64,000 nucleotides of DNA from Trachythela sp. YZ-2020 (Eukaryota; Cnidaria; Anthozoa; Malacalcyonacea; Clavulariidae), in the NCBI GenBank assembly GCA_016169945.1, contig JADLSH010000145.1:3843501-3907500 (forward strand), read 5' to 3'. Positions 22,499 through 33,500 of this stretch are shown here, in pieces; within the stretch, counting starts at the first letter, position 1, and each line of letters begins with the position of its first letter. The notes under the pieces are model-generated. The model was not told the DNA's origin and searched no databases. It saw only the letters and a list, made by a program, of their open reading frames with translations. The translations under genes and the position numbers were made by a program.

Positions 22499-25400
22499 AT
22501 GGCAATAATATCCGACTTTCTTATTTTTGGGTAAGTATTTTTAACTTTGTCCTTTTAATATGTTTGAACATTTTTATGATTTAATATAAATGGTTTCGAA
22601 TGTTGTGTTTATTTGAATTTTTACTAATTCAGAGTTTAATATAATTGTACTTTTATTTAACAGAACTCTTTTGGTAAATGCCTGCGCTGTTCTTAACTTT
22701 AAACTGTAAGTTTGTGTGATATGAATTGGTATTTCATTATGTATAATATAGTCGATACTCGATAGTTATATCGATGTTACTAGGGTACCTGCAAGGTAGG
22801 GAATTCTGCGGGACTGTTATTATTCTTTAGCTTCTTGAAACAAATATGCAACACAAATTATATTCAGTAGACGGTAATTATTGGCATTGACTCAGTGGCT
22901 TGCGCGCTGTCAGTAGATGCATACCCTAGCATAGTTTGCAGGATGAGACAAGCTAAATATATCACGAAACATGAAAGACATCAAATTTTGTAACATCTAT
23001 TACAAAATATCAATATTTTCCATGTATTGTTCTTCCACATGGAATTCCCACATGAAACCCATGTTCACTGCGATGAGTAATTCGACACTGCCACGCAAGG
23101 AAATTTGCATATTTTTGTAGCGTATAAAAGCGTTAAAAATATATACATGTGTGCAAAATAATTTTGCATTTGGAAAGCTATAAACGAAAGCGTTGTTCCA
23201 TCATTATGTTCTTACTTTGCTGGATATGCGAGTCACCTACATGTAAAGCACAACTCATTTCAACTCATTGCCATTCGAATATTTGTCTTAGTGCGTGCAG
23301 AACTGAGACCCTGTCTGTTCTGACAATAATATGTGAAACGCGACTAGACAAAAATATTAAGTCCATTGTAAAATAGGAATAAAAACATATTTATATGCCT
23401 ACAGTAGCCTATTTAATAGGTCAAACCTTGCACAAATCAAAATGATTCAGTCAGGCAATTTAGACGATCAATTGCATATCTGTGACTTTGTGTCAAATTC
23501 ACACGGAGTCACAATCGTCAAGCGGCATACACGAAACATCACTTGATGCAAAATATGGAAATCAACAAGAGAAAGCAAACGCGAATGGATAGAAAAACCT
23601 TTTAAAGACATCTCTATGTAAGACTTCCATACTTTACAGCACTAACAGCTCAAGCAAAGTCGATAGCACATTAGCAGAATATATAGTTTATATATAAACA
23701 GACACTGAATCTAGCTGCAATCGATTGTGTGCTTTCAGCGTTTCATAGATATATAAATTGAGATTGCCAACTTTCCAAAAAGGAGTAAACAAATGTAAAC
23801 GTAAAAAATATAAACAAAAGACAAAATATCCTACCTTGAATGATCAAAATAGACTTGAAAAAGCTTTAGAAATTCGATAAAAATTCGAATACTGAGCGAG
23901 TTCTGCGCATAGCAAGCGCGCACAACCACAATTCCATGCGCTAAATAAAATTTACTTCAAAACCCCCTCTCTGCACATATTAGGCTGCTGCTACGCTCGC
24001 TCGCTCGATTTGTCCATGTGGTTGGACAGTGTATATGGAGGTGAGCCAGCGTGGGTACTCACCTGTGTTTACATGAGACTGATCAGACAGGCTGGCTCAC
24101 CAAAACAGCACCCGGGCTAAATTAAATAATGTAAACAAATTTTCCGACAAACCTGAGATCATACTTTAGCAAAGACGTTTTACAGTTATAACTCACAGAA
24201 ACGATCAGAGAGACCTTTTAAGATCGAAATCTGTCGAGAAAATGTCTTTAACAACAATATATTCGCGTAAACACAGCATTTATTCTCACCCCAGGTAGCC
24301 GAGCCAGCTCGGATCATTGCGTTTATATGGAAAATTCCAGCCAGCTTAAGCGAGTTCTTGGGTCAGTCGAGGTGGGATCTTGCTTAGTCAGGCCAGTTCC
24401 CATATAAATACAGTACTGTAGATGTTAGCATTTTTCTAATTCTTATGGTTATATTAATAGCAAAAGAAAAGATCCTACAGAAAATTTTGGAGAGGAAGAA
24501 CCAAGCCTAGGTAAGATATAGGCAGGACAGTGAGGCAGCCATCGGAAATAGCGGCAGCATACAGCAATTTCTGCCAGCAGGGCCTCCATAGGAAATGTCA
24601 GTGGCTGAAATTTTTTACCTCCACCTCCGTTTCTCGTTCTTAGATTATATTTAATAATATTTTCCCATTGAAGTGAGCTTAATTTAAAAATGAATATTAG
24701 AGCCCAGCAAATTGCTTTTAAACCACATAACAGACAGAAATATAAACATATTAGAAGAAAAAATATATTAATAGCTAACGTTTAGTTGTGTTAAATTTAT
24801 TTACAATAAAATGGTTTTAAATTACAAAAAACGCTTACAACATTAAAAAATTCAAAAGAACAAATAAACAATTAAGAAACCAAAACAGCTTATCAGTATA
24901 TGTTGTTAGTGTCTGGTTAATGTTAAGTGATTAGTATTTAAAGGTCAATATTAAGACTAGAATAAATCCAGAGGAGTAGATATTATATTTTAAGGACTGA
25001 ATTAATTTGGGATATTAATAGGCTTTCTCGAATAAGAAGATCAGATTCAGAAGTTCCAGATGAAAGGATCTTAAAGTCAGACACAGTGACTGCTTGTTTA
25101 TTAATGTGTTTATGAATGTGTTTATGAGCGAGAATAGCAGACATAGTTGAAGGCGAAAGCCTATTAATATCCAAAATTGACTCAGTCCTTAACGCTAATA
25201 TAACATCTACAGTACTCCTTTGGATCTATTCTAGTCTTAACATTAACCTTTAATTACTAATCACTAAACATTAACTAGACACTAACAACATATTTGTCAT
25301 TTTCTGATAAGCTGTTTTCGTTTCTTTATGTTCATTTGTTCTTTTGAATTTTTAATGAATTTTTAACATACCATGTAAATTTGTTTAAATGCTTTGAAGA

Positions 25401-28234
25401 TGTTGTACTGTAAACAACGAAACGTTAGCTAATAAATTATTTTTTCTTCTAATATGTGTGGTTTAAAAGTCATTTGATGGGCTCTTATATTCATTTTTAA
25501 ATTAAGATTTCCGCCTAGTGTATCAATAGTTACTATATTGAAGTGAGCTTAATTTATAAAAAACATCACTTGCACTCTACCCTGGGTTCCAGAGGCTTCA
25601 GAGTTTCCTTCTCATTTTCCCCTTTCTTCTCAAAAACCAAACCCTCCTGAAAACCTCTGGCACCCAGGGTACTTGCACTCCTGATTAAGAAAAACCTACG
25701 TAATTGTCAAACTGCCAAATTTCCCAGACGCAGTTGACAGGTTTCAACATCTTATATAATAATATATAATAATATTATATATATTTCAATAGCTACCAAG
25801 CTAAATTACAATGTGTTACAATGTGCAGTAATTTATTAACTACTTTAAAAAGAAAAATTATTTAGTAAAAATTGAAATATTCAAAAAACTTATTAAGTTA
25901 CAGTATATAGAATTAGCCAAAAGTCAAATTGCAGTCAACGCATAAGTTGTAATATTGCAAAGTTGTAATATTCTAATCCGTTTGTCGTTGCCTTCCTCTC
26001 CCTCACTTGTGAAACTTTCCTTGGCAGTAAATGATGAAGTTTATGATCAGGGTTTGAGATCTTTTTATCAGTTTCACGCACATGTCGTCTGACTTATCTC
26101 TACGATCCTTCAGCAGTTTTAAGTTGGACTCACGTTGTAGCTCAACCCTGGAAAATTATCCCTTATTTTAGATTCACTCGATATCTTTACTTTGTGTTGG
26201 TATTCCACTTTCAGTCATCATCTACCCAAACACCGATAATTTATGCAACTGCTCCCCAATTGTTTATGGTGGAAGATCAGTTTTCTTCCTGGAGTCAATT
26301 AGCATTTCCTAACATTCTTTTTCTAACATTCTGTTAAATTGATTTCCATATTTTCTGCTCCTGTAAACTCTTTTCAACATTACGTTGAGAATTTCCAATC
26401 TAAGAGCTAGGAATATGAGAAGCATCAATGACTTTGGAGAGGGTTCTAAACATAGAGACGTCGTTATTTTGGGAATCACCAACGAAGGTTATTAATCAGG
26501 ATAATAAAAGCGATAGGGCGATATTTCTGAATCATTATTTCCAAACTTGGTTACTTGAGTTCTGCCCTGCAGATACGATCCTATCCTGATTTTCACACAA
26601 TTTCCAATAGCTCTTTGTGATCGACCAAGTCAAAAGCTTCTTTAAAATACAGTAAAAAGAACCGTCGCACCGTATGCAGGAGGTTTACAAGAGCTAACAC
26701 TGCTGATGACCTTGGTAAGCACCCAGATTGTGATTCAGTCGCGTTCTTCTTGATATCTTCATACATCCAGGCTATACGGCGTATTAGACATTGTTCTAAT
26801 GTCAATTCGTAATTCGCAACGTACTTTGGAACCTAGTTTTGAACTTAGCAACCTAATTTCGAACTTAGGTTGCAAATTTGTTGTGTAATTACATTGGAAG
26901 TTGGCTAATTAGTAAACAACGTTACGTAATTTTGAACTAATATTAGAATCGCGTTTTGAAAAGCAAACTGAAACCGAGAGTAAGATATGAATAAGTAGAA
27001 TAACGAATGGGGCCGATTCAATGATATGTTTAGCTGATCAGTAAAGTCATAAAAGCACATTCCTTGCGTCTAGATTGAACGCTAAATAGCTCATCGCCTT
27101 GATGTATATTAGCAGATCGAAAGAAATATAGCAACACTCACCTGAGTTTTTCTAACATTTTCAATCTTTTGCATTCGTGGTTCCGTACATTAAAAGTTTG
27201 TATTAAATATTTTGAGCACAGAGAATTGAAGGAAACATGCGTGCGCATACAATTACAATATATTGTTCACTCCCCCTAATTTTAAAAGTGACTTGAAGCT
27301 CGACTCTTCCCCCGGAAAAGCGACATCCAAACCGAGACGAAATCGACTTCTCGAGAATACATAGATCCGCGCAAAAGACTGGGTCGAGTGATCTCTGGAG
27401 AAACCTTGTACGTCAAGAATAGTGTGCTGCCTCGCTGAGGCTCAGCAGCAATTAATATTTAAACTTTTAAAGACAAACCTGAGGGTAATGCATTTAGTAA
27501 ACTAAAATAATTTAATACAGTCTTCTCAATGGAAGAGTTCTAAAAAATGTTGATCATCCTCAGTTAATCCATAACTAACACTTGGCATAAAATTGCCAAT
27601 CCAGGAATCCAGTCCTCTGTGTAAACCAGAGCTCTGTGTATTGCAAGCCCAGTATTGGGAGGTTGTTTCACTGGTCCTTTTAGAAACTATAGATTTTGTT
27701 CTTATCATTTTTGTACTTATGGTACATTCATTTTTATTATTAATAGTGGACAAAAGTCGTGATTTTCTCCTGAATTTACGATTCTTCAGAACATTTATTG
27801 GCATCTGGAATGTTGCAATGATGATATGTATGATCATGTGAGTGTTGTCTAATTTGATATCAGTGGGTTCATGCATTGTTTTATCACGGGTATAATACAT
27901 ACTTTTATACCCTGTCTACACAGGACCTTGATTTGATATATTGAGTTCATGCATTGTTACATCACAGGTTTACCTATCGCGCAGCAGATGCTGGTCAATC
28001 TGTACACCATTATATTATTGTATTTGGTTGTAAATAAATACAGTAGAAGAGCGATATTAAGTTCAATTTGATCACAGATTTGATTGCTCCTATAATAAAC
28101 ACTTCTGCAGTTGACCAGTCCTGCAATGCTCACTAAAACCAACCAATATGTAAGTACAGTACCTATATATAATCTATTGTAAATTGCTTTTCTTTCTGAT
28201 TTGTTTTTCTTTTTTCAGTTTCTTTGGTTCATGA
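22499..28234 (+). CDS. SMIM7: Small integral membrane protein 7 (5 exons, complete)
   Basis: Coding exons are 22499-22530, 22664-22705, 24461-24510, 27747-27837 and 28219-28234. They join with GT-AG introns in consistent phase to 231 nt, giving 76 residues and a stop, against about 75 in vertebrates. The N-terminus [20 protein letters not shown] is a signal-anchor-like hydrophobic segment. It is followed by [20 protein letters not shown], then [20 protein letters not shown] and a hydrophobic C-terminus ending FFGS. The conserved ends (LLxxAxAVLNFKL and FFGS) identify the family. The biochemical role is not established. The second intron holds most of the length but little recognisable content until 24660; the third carries the Penelope-like and LINE remnants. 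Confidence 0.93.
24667..25556. mobile_element. Penelope-like element remnant with inverted terminal copies
   Basis: A 20-bp direct duplication, ATTGAAGTGAGCTTAATTTA (24667-24686 and 25537-25556), bounds an 850-bp insert. The insert is two roughly 350-bp inverted copies (about 24690-25030 and 25150-25505) around a short centre. The minus-strand frame near 25080-25000 reads [20 protein letters not shown], resembling the C-terminus of the GIY-YIG nuclease of Penelope-like retroelements. Terminal copies can be inverted in that class. No RT domain remains. It sits in SMIM7 intron 3. The assignment is inferred from one short motif plus the architecture. Confidence 0.6.
25578..25671. mobile_element. 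94-bp TIR element with 9-bp target duplication
   Basis: It starts TACCCTGGGTTCCAGAGG and ends CCTCTGGCACCCAGGGTA. It is flanked by exact CTTGCACTC duplications (25569-25577, 25672-25680). A 9-bp duplication is characteristic of Mutator-like elements, but the family is inferred from duplication length only. Confidence 0.75.
25975..26810 (-). pseudogene. Jockey/L2-like LINE reverse-transcriptase fragment
   Basis: On the minus strand, 26805-26593 reads [17 protein letters not shown] and [16 protein letters not shown], which is RT motif A (F.KAFD.VDH). After several stops, 26140-25980 reads [20 protein letters not shown], matching the C-terminal region of such polymerases. The YADD segment is missing or unreadable, so the copy is internally deleted or strongly decayed. 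It lies in SMIM7 intron 3. Confidence 0.7.
26811..27746. other. SMIM7 intron 3 remainder, nothing recognised
   Basis: There is a short AT-rich run of repeated GAACTTAG/AACCTA motifs near 26820-26880. No exon, repeat family or RNA gene was identified. Confidence 0.4.
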
Positions 28235-28619
28235 CGATATCAATAGTCAAATGACAAAGGAAATCAGAGAATGTGATGTAACAGAATGTAGTATGGCAGT
28301 ATATAGTATATTAGATCCTAGAATTAGTGTTTACTAGAGAATGTGACTGTTTTAAGATGTCATGTATTTAATTTAATGGTCTGTATCAGTGACTTAGCAT
28401 GACTGAATGGTCTGTTGTAGTGACTAAACTCGCTACTCTGTGTAACATAGTCTGGTTGTTATCATGCATAGTACACGCAGTATAATATAACAATAATTAT
28501 AATAATACTAATATTTAATCTTTCAATGAGTATATGTATTGAAATGTTAATACTATAGTAGGTCATACTCATTGAAGCCATAGTTACTGTATATATATAT
28601 AGTTACTGTATTGTAAACT

Positions 28620-28625
28620 AATAAA
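28620..28625 (+). terminator. Candidate SMIM7 polyadenylation signal
   Basis: AATAAA lies about 390 nt after the SMIM7 stop codon and is followed within 30 nt by a GT-containing stretch. This is a position-based guess; no transcript evidence is available. Confidence 0.4.
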
Positions 28626-29550
28626 TTCAGTGTACAGGTTTGCATGATCGTGATCATGACGACGTGACATATTGATGCGTAGATGGACAGCATGTTATAT
28701 TCAAACAAACAATAAAAACTATTTTGCAAAAGTTAATTTTGACAGTGAACCATTATGCACCCTAATGCGATCATTAAGGCTCAGCCCGCGGTCAGCTGAA
28801 GTTATGCCGCTATCTACACACAGAACCAATCATATCCAGGGTGGGACGGATTCGGAAAGGGATGAATGTAAACGTAAAAAAAATTAACATAGGTATGGAT
28901 TTTGGAACAACGATGATAATATAAAACGGCAGACAAGATTAACAATATTTCGTGATTTCGAAATGCGCGAAAGAAACTATAAATTTATTTCCAACCCGGT
29001 CTCATACAATAATATGTTGTTTTTCCAACTGAAATTTATTTTCACACTAAAATTATGTCACGAAGTTTGTTGACGCCAACATAAAGATCCAGAAATTTTA
29101 GTACCCTGTCTTCTAATTTATTGCATAACAAATATAAAGTGCCAATTTATGAAAAATACATAAATTGGGGTTAATAAGGAGCAACATCCTTAGACAGGAA
29201 GGGAAACATATGCAAAGAAAACAGCAAGTTGCCAACAACTCCCAACTTCTGTCAATTCGTTGGGATCAGATTATCATTCTTTAGTTATCAGCAAAAAGCT
29301 AGCCAAAACTTCAACTCAGTTCATTATGGTTTCAACTGCCTGTGAGAAAACACAAAAAGAAAACTCACCCTGCACCCACACCTTTAGTTAAGAAAAAACA
29401 ACTATTAATCGCACGTTTTAATTAGGAAAATGCGAAATTCAATTGAAATCATATCTATGTAGATATATACATACTATATTCCTTGTGATGCACAGTAGAT
29501 CCTAATTAAACCAAGGGCAAGGGCAAAGTTGATATGGTCCCCAAACTGTT

Positions 29551-30570
29551 TTAAACTTGTCTTCGTTGCCTTACCGCTCTCCAAGCCTGTCTAATCTCTT
29601 TGTTAGCCCAAACTAGAACAAGACAATTTACTGTTGAATTAATTGTAACCAAAGATGTTGTCCAGACTTTAATATGAACCAACGCATTCAAAGTTCTAGT
29701 TTGCCGAGTATAAATACCGAACATTATAGCATTGGGGAGATACAATATAAAGCAACAAGCAACAATACAAAAACACGTCTTAGCGAGTTTCACTTCTTTC
29801 ACAAACATAGCTTGTTGATTTCTTGCGTTATTCAACATCTTTCTGGTAGCGGTGTAATATATTGCGACGTAAACATAAGCAGACACCAAACAAACTATAA
29901 TAGTCATTCCTGTTATAAAACTCTGGATATCTGAATCAAAGAAGCGGGAAAACGCCAATGCAAAGGGTATAAGGCCCAGAATAAGAAGTACTGCCACACA
30001 ACGTCTTTTTGTGACGCAATTTCGATGAAACACTGGGTGGTGAATTGATAAATATCGCTCAATATTTAAAGTAAAGAGACTCGTAGCTGACTGTCCGGAG
30101 AGAAGAAGTTGTGCATTTTGATAAAACAGTTTGTATAAACAGTTTGCTGATCCGGTGATCTCACTCATTGAGTTGAGAATGTACAATGCATGCACAATGA
30201 AGGCTGCACAGAGATCTGTAAATGATAGTACCATTATGAGAAAATATGCCACTTTATTAGTCAACTTCTTTGATTTCCAAAATACATATACCACCACGGT
30301 ATTGAGCAGTGTTCCAGTGATTGCGAAAAGAGCATTTATAACACATCCCGCGATACTATTGTTGATGTAGAATGTTGAAGGTTGATCGACTACATAAGCC
30401 ATGGAAGGACAGACTTTAATTTCACTAAGATTTCCTGATGTTGCCATTTTATTATTTTCTGCGTTTCTGCCTGTAGTGAAGGTATATCCTTTTTCTATTG
30501 CCCGGTATATGTCTGTACAGCTTACTCCGCCATACCTAAAAATTTCGTTCCATTTGTGTTGACTGTCCAT
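29551..30570 (-). CDS. Rhodopsin-family G-protein-coupled receptor, single ORF
   Basis: This 339-residue receptor has seven hydrophobic segments at roughly residues 72-98, 106-131, 144-173, 190-208, 216-241, 262-288 and 301-322. Family landmarks are GTLLN (N90, TM1), LSFTDL (D119, TM2), a Cys at the top of TM3 (C144), ERY in place of DRY (171-173), FILYLPN with the TM6 proline (279), and NSTVN in TM7 where NPxxY is expected. The TM4 tryptophan and a cysteine in the very short second extracellular loop are not evident. These features fit the large cnidarian amine/adenosine/melanocortin-like receptor expansions, but no ligand can be assigned. ATG at residue 1 opens the frame; M42 (MATSGNLSE, with an N-glycosylation site) could be the true start. 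Intronless, as many such receptors are. Confidence 0.85.
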   Translation of the reverse strand: MDSQHKWNEIFRYGGVSCTDIYRAIEKGYTFTTGRNAENNKMATSGNLSEIKVCPSMAYVVDQPSTFYINNSIAGCVINALFAITGTLLNTVVVYVFWKSKKLTNKVAYFLIMVLSFTDLCAAFIVHALYILNSMSEITGSANCLYKLFYQNAQLLLSGQSATSLFTLNIERYLSIHHPVFHRNCVTKRRCVAVLLILGLIPFALAFSRFFDSDIQSFITGMTIIVCLVSAYVYVAIYYTATRKMLNNARNQQAMFVKEVKLAKTCFCIVACCFILYLPNAIMFGIYTRQTRTLNALVHIKVWTTSLVTINSTVNCLVLVWANKEIRQAWRAVRQRRQV

Positions 30571-33500
30571 GCATCTGCCGAGCTCTAATTAGTCTGTCAT
30601 AAAATGTCAATGTATATAAACAGAGCCACCTATGTAATATTATTCTTATGTAATTTATACAAAACTAGCTCGTGTTAGACTGCGCAGGCGTAATTAAATT
30701 AGTTTTTCCACGTAAAGTTTGCAATATAGCAGGGAAAAAAATATTTGAGAATCCGACTTCTCACTTCAAATTTCAAACATCAAAATACAAGTATGAAACT
30801 ATTGGTTTTCATAAAAAGTATATCTTATTAATTAAGGGCTAACAATTTGGTTTGCTCTGCCTCCCAGAAATGTTCAATCACATACTATCATGAATATATA
30901 TCTAGTTTTGTCATAAGGCTAGTAGCCTGATCAAACAAAATGTATTGTCTTTTTAAATACAAATTTTAATTAATATTAGGAAGGGAATACGGGGGCTTTG
31001 AGGACAAATACTGAATATATATTTAATTCGAGAATGCTGATTATTAGATTGGTTTTACCAACTAAGACGATTTGCGTTCATTTACTTATAAGAAGTCTTA
31101 CCCCAGCACGTCTTTGGCCTGAATTCCTTATATGCAGATTTTATGTCTATAGAAGTGAAGTAGTCTTGTACACGCACTCCCTCGCGCACTACTGCATTGA
31201 ACCAGAGCGGTGCAGGTGTTCGTCTTGGTTTTTTCCAGAAATTCACGAAGTAAAATACACAAAATTGTTCAGAAAAATCAATAGTTACTCTACAGACTAA
31301 ATCTCAACGTTATCAGACTGTAATTATCTTGAGACAATTGGATCAGTTTATACAAAAGGGAATGATTGTGGACATTTAATTACTAGTAATCACTAATACT
31401 AATAGTTTTTAATTAATAATACTCGCAGGATAAAGGTTAGATGTCTACTGCTTATTTTGAAATATATCAGTGAATGACAAATTGTATAATAACACTTAAT
31501 CACGATATGTATTCAACTGCAGCTAACGCCGATGGGGTCGTGAATTTATTTCTATATTTAATCTAACCCTGCACCCAGTAATCTTTCCCTGTGGAGGAAA
31601 CTGGAGTACCTGGATGAGTGCCTTGGATTTTGGGTGTTGAATGAGACTGACTCAACCCACAATCTCAGAGCCGAATACTTTTTGATCATTTGAAGATCAG
31701 TTAATTACGCGGGGTGTGTTTCGGTAAGAAATTACAGCTCCGCATTGTGTTTTAGAGTAGGTTGAACCTCGACGCGTTTCGATATTACGACCTTCGGGAA
31801 ATTGAGGCGCTGTTACGATTGTAGAGGAGAAAAAAAGGATAAGATAATGTGTTTTAGCAATAATTGATAGAGTAAATTAAGAAACACTGTATACACTGTA
31901 CCCCACATTTTCCGGCCTCTTTAAAGCTTGGTATACAGGCGTACAGGGCTCCAGGCATACAGGGCTCCAGGCATACAGGGCTCCATATATTTAATTCAGC
32001 TATGCTAAATGTTTAAAATATTTCAATAATATTAATTACGTCATCGAGAGGATTTCAGTATTATTGAATGTTAGAATCGAACAGCACGAGATGTCGCACG
32101 ACGAAATGCGTGGTGTTGTTACGAGAGACATGTCTCTAAGTTGATAAAGTCCATTTTTATCATGCAATTCATTGTACAGTATTAATTTGTTGATCAACAA
32201 GGCCAGTCGCACGTTATAAACTGGTGTTACTGTGTGGATACCATGCATAGACTCAATCTAAATATTTTAATTAAGAATCTTGTAAAAATCTTGGTGCTTA
32301 AAATTTAGTCTGTTCATCATATCACTGATGTACGAGAAGTCGAGCAACACTGTAGAACTAGCCATACCAATATACGAATACCGTCGCAGGACAATCATTT
32401 CATCATTGCTTTTTGTCTTTAGACATTGCGAACTGTAGTGGCAATCGTATCCCTACTACAGGACCCACAGCACTAAGCCAAGTTGTTAGATACAAACTGA
32501 CATCTCTAAATGAAAACAAAACAATATACTGTGCGCATACTTTGCGTGCGTGCTGCGGGGCCAAAAGAGTTGTAGCAAGGTATCGTCGTCCCCATCGACA
32601 TTGTCGTGTGCAGGGAGTCTACTTCACAATCCAAATAAACATAAGGTATACGCAATTCAATGTGGGATACATGTACGTCAAATATTAATTGTTTCACAGT
32701 GGCGTGACGTAAGGACTTCTTAGGTCAATTGCTTGCAGGGACGTAGCCAGAGCTTTTTTTCAAGGGAGCCCTGTGAGGGGATTAGGTAGCTGTATGGTGG
32801 GCATAAATTAATTCCTTTTTTCTGGTAGTATTAGCACTAAATATTACCAAGGAGGAGCTATGGCTCCCTCCTCCCTACTACTGATTTGCTTGTAATTGTT
32901 TGCTCTTTGATATGTTTCCTAGATAAACAACCAAGATGGCACAAGTGATGTACATGCAATACTATAAAATTAATTAGTCAGGCAGATAGAGGTGAATCGA
33001 GGGGCAATTTCTTTTTGTGATAGAAATGTTCTTCTAAACCTCCTCAATCCATTTCCGGATGTTCGCCGGTCCAATTTTCCTTGTGGAACTTTTCAAAAAA
33101 CTTTTCTGTATGTTTTTCGCGGGAAGAAACGAGCCCTCGGTGTTTCTGCCCAGCGCTAACGGACAGTGCTACCAAACTCTGCCAAACATTCTGCCAAAAA
33201 CCAAACAGCCAAACAGAAGATTTTACTTTAGAAATTATCGCGAAGATGTAAATTTTAAAATTATTTTTAAAACAAGAAACATACAACAGAATTTGAAGTT
33301 AATTTAACAGGCGGGGATGGGGGGGGGGTGAGACAACGTCCCTACTGCGTAATATTCTTATTCTCAACTATGAATGATTGCATATCTTACAAAACCAATA
33401 GGGGTCGGACAACTCTATGTGGTCATGTGGTCTGTGGACAACCTAAGTTTGCACTGCTGCAGCCATATTGGCTGGAAATAAATAAGTGTTTTTAAAGACA

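Noticed and set aside
27526..27900. Minus-strand 124-codon ORF
   Set aside because: It is antisense to SMIM7 exon 4 and flanking intron, whose plus-strand reading matches a known family.
30998..31300. 100-codon plus-strand ORF after the GPCR
   Set aside because: Its composition is unremarkable, with no motif, signal peptide or splice sites supporting it as a gene.
33044..33307. Overlapping 80-codon ORFs on both strands
   Set aside because: They mirror each other and lack conserved motifs or splice signals.
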